Of a DNA stretch of 12,757 bases, positions 1-6,876 are shown piece by piece. Origin of the DNA: JBIOJB01 sp044450465. Lineage in GTDB: Bacteria > Chloroflexota > Dormibacteria > Dormibacterales > Dormibacteraceae. The notes under the pieces were generated by a model. It saw nothing but the letters and a program-made list of their open reading frames with translations. It made no database searches and had not been told where the DNA came from. Positions within the stretch are counted from its first letter, which is position 1. Every line of letters starts with the position of its first letter. The stretch covers positions 1 to 12,757 of the forward strand of contig JBIOJB010000087.1 in assembly GCA_044450465.1 (NCBI GenBank), read 5' to 3'. Both the position numbers and the translations under genes were made by a program.

Positions 1-884
1 CAATCCAGTCGGGTGTGATTGACCATCTCCATGATGGTCTTGACGCCCCTCCCCTCCTCCCCGACCATCACCGCCCACGCATCCTCGAGCTCTACCTCCG
101 CCGACGCGTTTGAGCGATTGCCGAGCTTGTCCTTGAGCCGCTGGATGTGGAATTGGTTGCGCGAACCGTCGGGCAGAACACGCGGTAGGAGAAAGCAGGA
201 CAGCCCACCGGGCGCCTGGGCCAGGAGCAGAAACGCGTCGCACATCGGCGCCGAGCAGAACCATTTGTGCCCGGTCAGGAGGTGGACACCATCGTCACCG
301 GTGGGCACCGCACGCATGGTGTTGGCGCGGATGTCGGAGCCACCTTGCTTCTCGGTCATCGCCATGCCGAAGAGCACCCCTCGTTTGGTGGAGGGCACCC
401 TGAGGCCGAAGTCGTAGTCGAGGCTGGTGATCAGCGGCTCCCACTGCGCAGCAAGGCTCGGCGAGCGGCGTAGCGCGGGTATGACCGCATACGTCATGGA
501 CACCGGGCAACCATGTCCCCCTTCGACCTGCGACCAGATGTAGAAGGCGGCCGCTCGTGCCGCATGCGCCCCGTCTCGAGGTTCACGCCATGGAAGCGAG
601 TGGAGGCCGTGCCCGACGGCCACGCTCATCAGCTCATGCCAGGCGGGATGGAAGTCGACCTCATCGATCCTGTTCCCGAACCGGTCGTGCGTACGAAGCT
701 GTGGCGGGTGGTCGTTGGCCTGGAAACCCCACTCGATCGCCCGCTGTGTGCCCGCCAGCTCCCCGAGCTCGCGGACCAGGCCCTCCGCCCAGGATCCTCC
801 CTCGCGCTCGAGCGCCTCCCGCAAAGGCGCGTCGGCGTCGTAGAGGTTGTAGTCGACGAGCGGCGGCGGTTGGTTGCTACTCAC
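1..884 (-). CDS. AidB-like acyl-CoA dehydrogenase, N-terminal part (C-terminus beyond window)
   Basis: Cytoplasmic flavoprotein of the acyl-CoA dehydrogenase superfamily, AidB branch. E. coli AidB is tied to the response to alkylation damage; the substrate of this copy is unknown. I read 294 uninterrupted codons from a GTG start to the left window edge. The N-terminus has the family opening NQPPPLVDYNLYDAD (residues 4-18), then RIDEVDFHPAWHELM (72-86), the flavin-site motif MTEKQGGSD (176-184), a beta-domain stretch TGHKWFCSAPMCDAF (204-218), and VKTIMEMVNHTRLD (281-294), where AidB proteins usually continue with Cys. Family members are about 540 residues, so roughly 45% lies outside the window. 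The GTG start overlaps the end of the oxidoreductase gene by 8 nt, so the two are probably one transcript with coupled translation. The family call is firm; the substrate and any DNA-repair role are not. Confidence 0.9.
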   Translation of the reverse strand, partial: MSSNQPPPLVDYNLYDADAPLREALEREGGSWAEGLVRELGELAGTQRAIEWGFQANDHPPQLRTHDRFGNRIDEVDFHPAWHELMSVAVGHGLHSLPWREPRDGAHAARAAAFYIWSQVEGGHGCPVSMTYAVIPALRRSPSLAAQWEPLITSLDYDFGLRVPSTKRGVLFGMAMTEKQGGSDIRANTMRAVPTGDDGVHLLTGHKWFCSAPMCDAFLLLAQAPGGLSCFLLPRVLPDGSRNQFHIQRLKDKLGNRSNASAEVELEDAWAVMVGEEGRGVKTIMEMVNHTRLD

Positions 885-1914
885 GCGCGAGCTCGGCGAT
901 CAAGCGGAGCTGCTCGGTCCTCTCGGCGAGATCGAACGCCATCGGCGAGACGATCAGGGTTTCAACGCCCGCGTCTCGAAAGGCCTTGATCCTCTCCCTG
1001 GCGCGATCGCGAGGGCCTGCGATGCAAACCGCGTCGATCATCGCGTCCGGGAGCGCGAGCATCGCCTCGCTCTTTCGACCGGACAGGTAGAGCTCCTGGA
1101 CCTCGAGGGCCTCGCGCTCGAACCCATAGGAGGCGACGAGCCGGTTGTAGAAGTTCTGTTCTCGCGAACCCATGCCTCCGACGTAGAGGGCCAGCATCGG
1201 GCGCATCGCGTTGCGGGCGACCTCGAGGTCGTCGTGGATCATCACGTTGACGGTTGGGCAGATGCGAAACTCCGCCAGGGTTCGTCCGGCTCGGGTCGCA
1301 CCCTCTTCGAGCGGCCCGCGGAGGGCCGCGGTGTGCTCGGGCGAGAACCACACCGGGAGCCATCCGTCGGCGATCTCGCCCGCGAGCGCCACGTTCTTCG
1401 GTCCGAGGGCCGCGAGATAGATCGGGATCCGCTCCTGCACCGGCCGCAGGGTGAGCTTGAGCACCTTGCCCGGTCCATCCGGCAGCGGAAGCTCGATCGT
1501 CTCGCCATGGAGCTCGACCTTTTGATGCGCGAGGGCCATGCGCACAACTGCCACGTACTCGCGCGTCCTCTGCAGCTGCTTGGCGAAGCGCACGCCGTGC
1601 CAGCCTTCGGACACCTGCGGTCCGGACGTGCCCAGCCCGAGCAGCATCCGGCCGCCGGAGAGGTTGTCGATCGTGGCCGCCGTCATCGCGGTCATCGCCG
1701 CGCTGCGCCCAGGGATCTGAAAGATCGCCGACCCGAGCTTGATCCGCGTCGTCGCGGCGGCCAGCCATGCCAGCACCGTCGCAGCATCGGATCCGTACGC
1801 CTCGGCGGTCCAGACCGAGTCGTAGTTGAGCTCTTCGGCGGTCTTGGTCAGTGCCAGCTGGTCTGCGGCGGTCTGCCCAAAGCCCCAATAGCCGAGCATC
1901 ACGCCGAGCTTCAT
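877..1914 (-). CDS. LLM-class (luciferase-like) F420-dependent oxidoreductase
   Basis: Soluble TIM-barrel oxidoreductase of the luciferase-like monooxygenase superfamily, 345 residues, the usual length. Close relatives use coenzyme F420 and resemble methylene-tetrahydromethanopterin reductase. Visible family features are the N-terminal strand MKLGVMLGYWG, the segment SGGRMLLGLGTSGPQ (86-100) with the following SEGWHG, and the hallmark IPIYLAALGPKNVALAGEI (163-181) followed by ADGWLP. The C-terminal part carries the common phrase on predicted angle of sampling (AGPRDRARERIKAFRDAGVE). F420 rather than FMN is inferred from similarity to actinobacterial relatives. The substrate cannot be read from the sequence. 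The ATG has no Shine-Dalgarno sequence; a TAAGCT box ends 7 nt before it, which would suit a leaderless message. Its last codons overlap the acyl-CoA dehydrogenase start. Confidence 0.92.
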   Translation of the reverse strand: MKLGVMLGYWGFGQTAADQLALTKTAEELNYDSVWTAEAYGSDAATVLAWLAAATTRIKLGSAIFQIPGRSAAMTAMTAATIDNLSGGRMLLGLGTSGPQVSEGWHGVRFAKQLQRTREYVAVVRMALAHQKVELHGETIELPLPDGPGKVLKLTLRPVQERIPIYLAALGPKNVALAGEIADGWLPVWFSPEHTAALRGPLEEGATRAGRTLAEFRICPTVNVMIHDDLEVARNAMRPMLALYVGGMGSREQNFYNRLVASYGFEREALEVQELYLSGRKSEAMLALPDAMIDAVCIAGPRDRARERIKAFRDAGVETLIVSPMAFDLAERTEQLRLIAELARE

Positions 1915-1921
1915 GGTGTGG

Positions 1922-1927
1922 AGCTTA
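1922..1927 (-). promoter_or_regulatory. candidate -10 box for the oxidoreductase gene
   Basis: On the minus strand TAAGCT (first, second and last bases match TATAAT) ends 7 nt before the ATG at 1914. Transcription would therefore begin at or next to the start codon. No good -35 box is visible at the expected distance, so this is tentative. Confidence 0.35.
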
Positions 1928-1987
1928 TGCCGTTGGCGCGAAGGTCTGGAGGATCAGGAAGACGTTAGTCCGTTACTACCGACGGCC

Positions 1988-2012
1988 GTCAGCAGCCCGC
2001 GTGCCTGCTGGC
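1988..2012 (-). terminator. stem-loop just after the coiled-coil membrane protein gene
   Basis: CAGCAG (1990-1995) pairs with CTGCTG (2005-2010) around a 9-nt loop, and the stem can be extended by two more pairs including one wobble. It lies 3 nt beyond the stop codon at 2015-2017. A perfect 10-bp palindrome, GACGGCCGTC (1981-1990), follows and overlaps it by one base. There is no T-run, so it may stabilise the mRNA end or act only weakly as a terminator. Confidence 0.35.
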
Positions 2013-2014
2013 CG

Positions 2015-2752
2015 CTAGGCGCAGGCTCCCGTCGAGCTGCCGGCCGGGTTGTACGTGACGGCCACGTCGGGGGTCACGGTGACAGCCGACGCGGCCGTGA
2101 ACACCGCCAGGTAGTCCGCGCAGCCCTCGCCCAGGTGAAAGTCGTAGCTGACGCTGGTCACGTTGAGCCAGCTCATCACGGTTCCAGAGTGATGCATGCA
2201 GTAGTTGGTCGTGCTGCCGCTGTAGTCAACGCATTCGATCGCCTTGGCCCACTCCTCGAGGGTGAGGATGCTCACCGACATCGGTCCGGTGGAGGTGGCG
2301 TTGAGGTGGTAGGTGAAAGTGTCGGGGACTCCACCGGCGAGATACCAGTTCGCGTCCTTGATGGTCTGAGGAACATTCCAGATCGTGAGGTGCGGGTGGG
2401 CGAGGGCTGCCTTCGTGTCCGCGAGCTCGCCAAGCGTGGCGGTCAGGTTCGCCTGCGTCTGCTTGAGCTGGTCGTTGACAAGCTGGTTCTGGCCGGTGAG
2501 CGACTCGTTCTGAGTGGTGAGGGTTCGGATTGTCGCCTGGTTGTTCGTGTCGTCGAAATACAGAACCCCCATGCCGGCCACCGCCACGAGGAATGCGACC
2601 CCTATGGCCACCGTTCTCCATGGGAACCGCCGCGCCGGTGCCTGAGCCACGCGATCGGTCTGCCAGGCCGGCGGCGGCGCGCTCGGCGTGGGCGGGTACG
2701 GCTCCGGCTCCGGTTGAGCGGCATCAGCCGCGGGCGTCGCTCCAGCGTCCAT
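2015..2752 (-). CDS. single-pass membrane protein with external coiled coil, unknown function
   Basis: I do not recognise this protein. From the ATG at 2752 it has 245 residues. A Pro/Ala-rich cytoplasmic tail (1-40) is followed by basic residues (RRFPWR), then a hydrophobic helix at about 46-66. Next come an Asn/Gln/Leu-rich heptad-like coiled coil at about 70-118 (repeating LTTQNESLTGQNQL) and a C-terminal, probably beta-rich outer domain with four cysteines (174, 185, 211, 244) that could form disulfides. Topology by the positive-inside pattern is N-in, C-out. An in-frame start at 2911 would add an Arg/Ser-rich stretch lying inside the upstream lipoprotein gene, so I prefer 2752. The start lies 61 nt after the upstream stop on the same strand, suggesting one operon of two envelope proteins. 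No clear ribosome site precedes the ATG. Confidence 0.75.
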   Translation of the reverse strand: MDAGATPAADAAQPEPEPYPPTPSAPPPAWQTDRVAQAPARRFPWRTVAIGVAFLVAVAGMGVLYFDDTNNQATIRTLTTQNESLTGQNQLVNDQLKQTQANLTATLGELADTKAALAHPHLTIWNVPQTIKDANWYLAGGVPDTFTYHLNATSTGPMSVSILTLEEWAKAIECVDYSGSTTNYCMHHSGTVMSWLNVTSVSYDFHLGEGCADYLAVFTAASAVTVTPDVAVTYNPAGSSTGACA

Positions 2753-2813
2753 GGGGAATGGCGATGATCTCACTTCTGCCACAGGTCGGGACCTCGGCGA
2801 GCTGCCAGATTCG

Positions 2814-4037
2814 CTAGACCTGGCCGGGTCTTGGCCACGCTCCGTAGACGCTCGCGATCTTGGACGCGGTTTCCGTTTGGGTGCCGAGATTGAAGGTGAA
2901 CGTCTTGCCATCCGGCTGCCAGGCGGGGCCGATGCCGCAGTTCGGAGCGCAGGCCGCCTCCTCGACGTAGAAGATCGTGGTCGAGTTCAGCCACGCCGGC
3001 ATCGAGCGCACCGGCTGGAGCTGGCCGCCTGACTGCCCGCTGTGGCCGTAGAGCCAGACGTGAGGGGTGCCTGCGGCATTTCGCACGGTGAAGGCGAGGT
3101 TGTCATCGCCCGCGTCTGCGCGCGGTTGGATCCAGGCCAGCTGCGGCCCTAGGGCCTGGGCGACTCCGGTGGTTGAGTCCCAGACCATGATTGCGCTCGT
3201 GTTGGGCCGCCGGAAGTAGAGCTTGCTGCCGCTGCTGCCCCAGCTGCCCATGGTGCCGGTGGGCAGCGAGAAGGCCAGGCTGCCGTCGAGCGTCCGGCGC
3301 ACCTGCAGCTGATCGCCCGAGCTGGTGAATGTCTGCACCAAAGCGAAGTAAGCGCCGTCCGCAGAGAAAGCCAGGTAGGAGTCATCCTCGGTGGGGTTCA
3401 CACCTCGGCCTGGCACGGACCCGAGAGACGCAACCACGCGATCGCCCCCGCCGCTGAGCAGGTGCAGATTGACCGCGGTCGAGTCGGAAGTGAGGTACGC
3501 GAGAAAGCCGCGATCCGCGCTCCATGCGTGCTGGCCGTCGAGGAACCCTCCTCCCTGCCAGCTGGCCGCAATCGTCGACGTGCCGTTCAGAAGGTCGAGC
3601 ACGCCGATGATGCTCGCACCGGGAGTTCCCGGGCTCCCCTGAGTGGCCGTCCAGGAGACGACGGTCTGGGTGACCATCTGGGTCTGCGCCGCAAACGGCC
3701 CGCTCAGATTGCAGATCGGTTTCGGGTTGGTCGGGTCGGTCATGTCGGCGAGCGTCGGGGTGGCAGCGCCCTGCATCACTACGAGCGCCTCCACGGACGC
3801 CGCCGTACCCGGGCAGGTGGCCGTGACCGCCGCCCAGGCCGGGACCGTGACAGGGCTGGGGGCCGCCGTGGGCGAGGCGACCGGGCTGGACGATGGGCTC
3901 GGGCTGAGGCTTGGGCTCGGGCTGAGCATCGCCGTCGGACTGGCATGGGAAGGACTCGCGTGTCCGGCGCTCGAACTGCCAGGCGAACACGCAGAACCGG
4001 CCAGCACGACGCACACGAGCACTAAGCCCGTCCTCAC
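2814..4037 (-). CDS. putative lipoprotein with Ser/Pro linker and beta-propeller-like domain
   Basis: A GTG start at 4037 gives 407 residues. The N-terminus RTGLVLVCVVLAGSAC is a short signal peptide ending in Cys17. The lipobox is imperfect (Gly-Ser-Ala-Cys), so lipidation is likely but not certain. A Ser/Pro/Ala-rich linker (about 18-62) probably spans the wall or outer layer. The rest contains repeated strand motifs such as WSADRGFLAYLT, YLAFSADGAYFALV and KLYFRRPNTSAIMVWD, then AWQPDGKTFTFNLG near the end. These resemble blades of TolB/WD40-type propellers. The frame stays open upstream to 4250, but that part runs antisense to the neighbouring lipoprotein gene and would bury the signal peptide. 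It is the first gene of a two-gene envelope operon with the protein at 2015-2752. Ligand or partner is unknown. Confidence 0.75.
   Translation of the reverse strand: MRTGLVLVCVVLAGSACSPGSSSAGHASPSHASPTAMLSPSPSLSPSPSSSPVASPTAAPSPVTVPAWAAVTATCPGTAASVEALVVMQGAATPTLADMTDPTNPKPICNLSGPFAAQTQMVTQTVVSWTATQGSPGTPGASIIGVLDLLNGTSTIAASWQGGGFLDGQHAWSADRGFLAYLTSDSTAVNLHLLSGGGDRVVASLGSVPGRGVNPTEDDSYLAFSADGAYFALVQTFTSSGDQLQVRRTLDGSLAFSLPTGTMGSWGSSGSKLYFRRPNTSAIMVWDSTTGVAQALGPQLAWIQPRADAGDDNLAFTVRNAAGTPHVWLYGHSGQSGGQLQPVRSMPAWLNSTTIFYVEEAACAPNCGIGPAWQPDGKTFTFNLGTQTETASKIASVYGAWPRPGQV
3895..3926. repeat. 18-bp tandem repeat in the lipoprotein linker
   Basis: GGGCTCGGGCTGAG occurs at 3895-3908 and again at 3913-3926, a period of 18 bp. 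On the minus strand it encodes the repeated Ser-Pro/Leu-Ser-Pro peptide of the linker. Whole-codon repeats of this kind can expand or shrink without breaking the frame. Confidence 0.7.
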
Positions 4038-4138
4038 GGGAGACTCGAACGAGCCGCGCCGCACGGCCGTTACGCAATTCCAGTAATGGTGCAAGGCGCC
4101 CAGAATAAGCGCCTCCCAGTTTCGCGCATCGGCGGGTT

Positions 4139-4142
4139 GAGG
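4139..4142 (+). promoter_or_regulatory. ribosome binding site that decides the TTG start at 4150
   Basis: GAGG lies 7 nt before TTG 4150, a good distance. A second purine run, GGAGG (4162-4166), is only 1 nt from the ATG at 4168, though 10 nt from the ATG at 4177. The TTG start also keeps the two basic residues expected at the head of a lipoprotein signal peptide. Confidence 0.5.
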
Positions 4143-4149
4143 ATCAAAT

Positions 4150-4596
4150 TTGAGAAAAGTCGGAGGCATGGTGGCGATGGCCGCGCTGCTGGCGGCTTGT
4201 TCAAGCCCCGTTTCGCTCACGGCCACGGTGACCGCCGTCGCCAGCACCAACGACGCGTTGGGCGGAACCGCTCAGCTGGTGGTCACCGTGGTCAACACCG
4301 GGCCTCCGATACCGCATCTCGGCCTGGTCTTTCGCACCCGGGACCGGTGGTACGAGACGCACCACGTCACTGACCTCGGCGGCTGCACGGTCTCCACCGA
4401 CCTGTCGGCCTTCGACTGCGGCGACCTTCCGCAGGGCGCCAGCGCGACGTACTCCTTCTCGGGCACCACGACTGCAGCCGGCTCGTTCCACTACGAGATG
4501 GCGCTCAAAGAGCTGATCCAGCCGTACGACTACGTCAACGAGCACTCGGACGGCCCAGACCTGCAGGTCTGGGATGAGCAGGTGAACCCGGCCTGA
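4150..4596 (+). CDS. small secreted lipoprotein with beta-sandwich-like domain
   Basis: 148 residues from a TTG start. The N-terminus MRKVGGMVAMAALLAACSS is a textbook lipoprotein signal: basic residues 2-3, a hydrophobic core, and the lipobox LAAC with Cys17. The mature part begins with strands such as VSLTATVTAV and AQLVVTVVNTGPP. It later has FDCGDLPQGASATYSFSG, a pattern seen in CARDB/DUF11-type immunoglobulin-like domains that sit on bacterial surfaces. Two further cysteines (in GGCTV and FDCGD) could form a disulfide. The family resemblance is judged by eye and the function is unknown. It is divergent from the propeller lipoprotein across 112 bp, and its stop is only 4 nt from the stop of the gene on the other strand. 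Confidence 0.75.
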   Translation: MRKVGGMVAMAALLAACSSPVSLTATVTAVASTNDALGGTAQLVVTVVNTGPPIPHLGLVFRTRDRWYETHHVTDLGGCTVSTDLSAFDCGDLPQGASATYSFSGTTTAAGSFHYEMALKELIQPYDYVNEHSDGPDLQVWDEQVNPA

Positions 4597-4600
4597 TCCG

Positions 4601-5218
4601 TCAGCTCGCGCGCCGAGCAGACCACGCGTCAAGCAGCTGGCGGCCTGCCGCGACGGTCCCGGCGTGCCAGCCGGGGGCGCGGCCGCCTGGCGGCGCCTGG
4701 ATCTCGGCCGTGTCGAGCCCCGCGCGGGCGATCAACCACGAGATCATCGAGTTCGAGTTCCACATCTCGCCGGCCCCGATCTCGTCGCGTCCCCAGACGT
4801 GGATCGGCACGTGAGGAGCCAGGTCTAGGACTGTGCGGGCGACCCGTACGTCGCTGGTCAACCGCTGAGGACTGTTGACGGCCTCCGCGACGTCGGGAAT
4901 CACTCCGTCGCGCCAGCGGCGCAGCTCCCACCGAAAGATGCGCCAGCGGCTCGCCCAGCGGGCGCCGACCGGGCCCTCGGCAACAACTCCACGCTCGGGG
5001 CCCCTGCCGTCGGGGACCGGCGTGTTCTCGATCACGTACATCCCCTCCGGCACCGAGACGATGAGGGCCGAGTGATAGAGGTCGCAGGCCGGGCGCCTCT
5101 CGAGCCACGCCTGGATCGCCTCATAGACGCGTCCGTTGAGACGCACGAAGTTGCCGCCGGCGCCCAGCGGAAGCCAGTAGAGGTCGACGGCAGCGTGCGC
5201 GTTGGAAGCCATGCTCAT
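4601..5218 (-). CDS. conserved-looking protein of unknown function (YHSAL / WNSNS motifs)
   Basis: 205 residues from the ATG at 5218. No signal peptide or membrane helix is visible, so it is probably cytoplasmic. Near the start are AAVDLYWLPLGAGGNFVRLN and CDLYHSALIVSVPEGMYVIE (His49), then ERGVVAEGPVGARWASRW and VWGRDEIGAGEMWNSNSMIS (WNSNS at 153-157). A His-bearing strand early and an Asn/Ser motif heading a helix late recall permuted papain-like (LRAT/YiiX/NlpC-type) folds, but with Ser where Cys would be. This is speculation. The frame is open to a GTG at 5302, but those 28 extra codons are only about 57% G+C at the third position, against far higher in the body, so I take the ATG at 5218. 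The ATG at 5212 is equally possible. Confidence 0.7.
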   Translation of the reverse strand: MSMASNAHAAVDLYWLPLGAGGNFVRLNGRVYEAIQAWLERRPACDLYHSALIVSVPEGMYVIENTPVPDGRGPERGVVAEGPVGARWASRWRIFRWELRRWRDGVIPDVAEAVNSPQRLTSDVRVARTVLDLAPHVPIHVWGRDEIGAGEMWNSNSMISWLIARAGLDTAEIQAPPGGRAPGWHAGTVAAGRQLLDAWSARRAS

Positions 5219-5314
5219 CGCAGCTTGGACCTGTCCGAGTCGCGATCCAGCCGCCGCAGTACCCGCGAACTCGAGTGCAAACGACCTGTCTGATCCGCGC
5301 ACACGCCGGCTTTA

Positions 5315-5324
5315 GCGCTAGCGC
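5315..5324. promoter_or_regulatory. palindrome between divergent genes, possible operator
   Basis: GCGCTAGCGC is a perfect 10-bp palindrome in the 136-bp space between the starts at 5218 and 5355. It lies just upstream of a TACCTT box (5339-5344) that ends 10 nt before the DinB-fold ATG. A regulator could bind here. Short GC palindromes are common in such a genome, so support is weak. Confidence 0.25.
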
Positions 5325-5354
5325 GGCTGCGCCCGAGGTACCTTAGCCATCCAC

Positions 5355-5918
5355 ATGCCGGCACCTCCGCGATCGGTCGGCGACACCGTCCTTCGGTTCT
5401 ACCGGCTCACGCATCAGCGCCTGCTGACCGCGGCCGGCGAGCTGTCGCCCGACCAATTCGCCAAGACGGCGGGCCCGAGCCTGCACTCGGTCGCCTGGCA
5501 GCTGTGGCACGCCGCACGATGGGACGACGTGATCGGCTCGTTCTTTCACCGCGCCCTGGCTCAGGAGCCTCGCAGTCAAGTTTGGGACAGGGAGTCTCTG
5601 GTCGATCGATGGTCCATGGGTAGCGAGTCATTGGGGCTGCGCAGCACCGGCACCCGGATGTCGGACGAAGCCGCGGAGCAGATGCGATTCCCGAGCCAAG
5701 ACGAAGTGATCAGGTACGCCGGACTCGCCTTCGGATACACCGAAAGAGCAGTCGAGCTCATTCCGGACGATCGATGGCTGGCCGTCCCGAGCACTGATCC
5801 GGATGGGGACACGTATCTCGACAACGTGCTCATCTATCTCGAGCACCTCAGCCGGCACCTCGGGATGATCGAATCCATTCGCGGGCTTCAGGGGCCTGCG
5901 GGCGCGTCCGCCACCTGA
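5355..5918 (+). CDS. DinB-fold metal-dependent protein
   Basis: 187-residue four-helix-bundle protein of the DinB/YfiT family, many of whose members are thiol-dependent transferases or hydrolases with a three-His metal site. His52 in the helix VAWQLWHAARWDDVIG and the pair His164/His168 in YLEHLSRHLGMIESIRG match the usual ligands. The reaction is not predictable from sequence. There is no Shine-Dalgarno sequence before the ATG; a TACCTT box ends 10 nt upstream, so the 5' leader may be only a few bases. The cupin gene begins 4 nt after its stop, and the two are surely co-transcribed. No frame or residue anomaly is seen. Confidence 0.85.
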   Translation: MPAPPRSVGDTVLRFYRLTHQRLLTAAGELSPDQFAKTAGPSLHSVAWQLWHAARWDDVIGSFFHRALAQEPRSQVWDRESLVDRWSMGSESLGLRSTGTRMSDEAAEQMRFPSQDEVIRYAGLAFGYTERAVELIPDDRWLAVPSTDPDGDTYLDNVLIYLEHLSRHLGMIESIRGLQGPAGASAT

Positions 5919-5922
5919 CGCC

Positions 5923-6391
5923 GTGACGAGCGGGTCGCCAGACGACGCAGGCGCGGCCGATTCGGTGCAGGTGGGTGCTGTGACGATTCGGTTCGTGCAC
6001 ACCGGGCCTGCCAGTCCGTACTCGCTCATCGAATGGATCGCACCCCCGGGGACGCCAAGCCCACCCGTGCACATCCATCACCAGACCGATGAGGGGTTCT
6101 ACATGCTGAGTGGCGCTTTTCGATTCCTGCTGGACGGCCGGACGATCGACGCATCGGCTGGTGCCCATGTCCTGGTGCCAAGAGAACATGCCCACACGTT
6201 CTGGAACTCTGGTCGCGAGGCGGCCAGCTGCCTCATCGTGCTGTCGCCCCCTGGTTTTGCGGATTACTTCCGCGAGCTGGCGTCAGGTCTCGCGGCCAGC
6301 GAGTCGGACGATGCCGCGATGGAGGTGCGCCAAGAGCTGTCCGCCCAGGTACGACATCGAGGTCATCGGGCCGCCTGTCGAACCTGGGTGA
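5923..6391 (+). CDS. cupin-domain protein with a probable 1-base frameshift near the end
   Basis: Small single-domain cupin from a GTG start. Motif 1 is PPVHIHHQTDEGFYMLSG, with metal ligands His50, His52 and Glu57. Motif 2 is VPREHAHTFWN, with His91 and Asn95, so the metal site is complete. After codon 142 (CAG at 6346-6348) the straight frame turns into codons with low third-position GC and runs to 6564, antisense across the neighbouring gene. Skipping one G (6348/6349) gives YDIEVIGPPVEPG and a stop at 6389-6391, the expected cupin tail, for about 155 residues. I annotate the corrected end. Either an assembly error or a recent mutation explains it; the domain itself is intact. It follows the DinB-fold gene by 4 nt. 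Confidence 0.75.
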
Positions 6392-6397
6392 AGGCCC

Positions 6398-6417
6398 GCG
6401 CCGCAGTTGGCCGGCGC
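6398..6417. terminator. hairpin between convergent genes
   Basis: GCGCCG (6398-6403) pairs with CGGCGC (6412-6417) around an 8-nt loop. It fits exactly in the 26-nt gap between the corrected cupin stop (6391) and the stop of the membrane protein on the other strand (6418). It lacks a T-run and could serve both strands. Confidence 0.45.
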
Positions 6418-6615
6418 TCAGCGGTTACCAGCAGAAAGTCGCCCGACTGCGACGATTCCCACCAGTCCGACGCAGACCAAGAGGACGCCGGCTCCCTTCT
6501 CTGCTGCGGTGGCGGTGGCGGCCCCGATCACGTACAGGACGACCCCCAGCGCCGCGAGGGCTAGAAATGCCCTCAGCACTCGACGCCCGAGGTTGGTGCC
6601 CGGCGATGGTTTCAT
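6418..6615 (-). CDS. small two-helix membrane protein
   Basis: 65 residues with a short basic N-terminus (MKPSPGTNLGRRVLR), a first hydrophobic helix at about 15-37 (AFLALAALGVVLYVIGAATA), a short charged turn (AAEKGAG) and a second helix (GVLLVCVGLVGIVAVG). Both ends are predicted to face the cytoplasm. Third codon positions are mostly G/C, supporting real coding. GGAGAG lies about 10 nt before the ATG, one of the few recognisable ribosome sites in this window. It converges on the cupin gene, with a hairpin between. I know no function for it. Confidence 0.7.
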   Translation of the reverse strand: MKPSPGTNLGRRVLRAFLALAALGVVLYVIGAATATAAEKGAGVLLVCVGLVGIVAVGRLSAGNR

Positions 6616-6767
6616 CGCCTGTTAGCTCTCCACGATGATCGCCCCGACTGCTGTAAACCGTCCTTGTCGGCCCATCGCACGTCAGATTATCCAGCGACGA
6701 TTCGCGCCATGCGACTCGGCCACAAGCTTCGTGGCGAACTCAACGGAAGTGCGAGAGAGCTCCAGGG

Positions 6768-6783
6768 AGTGCTCCGCGGCACT
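6768..6783 (-). terminator. stem-loop downstream of the tRNA pair
   Basis: AGTGC (6768-6772) pairs with GCACT (6779-6783) around a 6-nt loop, starting 14 nt past the 3' end of tRNA-Glu. A second stem, GCCAC/GTGGC (6719-6735), lies further on. Neither has a T-run, so termination or 3'-end protection is only a guess. Apart from these the stretch 6616-6796 shows nothing. Confidence 0.3.
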
Positions 6784-6796
6784 GAGCAGTGTGAAG

Positions 6797-6870
6797 TAGC
6801 CCCGGCGGGATTCGAACCCGCGGTCTCAGCCTTGAGAGGGCTGCGTCCTAGTCCACTAGACGACGGGGCC
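6797..6870 (-). tRNA. tRNA-Glu (anticodon CTC)
   Basis: 74-nt cloverleaf. The acceptor is GGCCCCG/CGGGGCT with a terminal G-T wobble and discriminator A. The D arm is followed by CTAGGAC, the anticodon stem is CAGCC/GGCTG with loop CTCTCAA (anticodon at 6834-6836), and the T arm is GCGGG-TTCGAAT-CCCGC. It reads GAG codons. CCA is not encoded (CTT follows). It lies directly after tRNA-Val, so the two come from one transcript. Confidence 0.93.
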
Positions 6871-6876
6871 TCGCGA

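Noticed and set aside
874..1968. 364-codon plus-strand frame across the oxidoreductase gene
   Set aside because: It is the mirror of a clear LLM-class gene on the minus strand, and its Arg/His-rich translation resembles no protein.
2753..2911. Longer N-terminus for the coiled-coil membrane protein
   Set aside because: The extra residues are Arg/Ser-rich low complexity and would overlap the upstream lipoprotein gene by about 100 nt.
4038..4250. Longer N-terminus for the propeller lipoprotein
   Set aside because: It would bury the signal peptide internally and runs antisense to another lipoprotein's start.
6719..6735. GCCAC/GTGGC stem-loop as a tRNA terminator
   Set aside because: Only five pairs and no T-run, more than 60 nt from the tRNA end; not strong enough to list separately.
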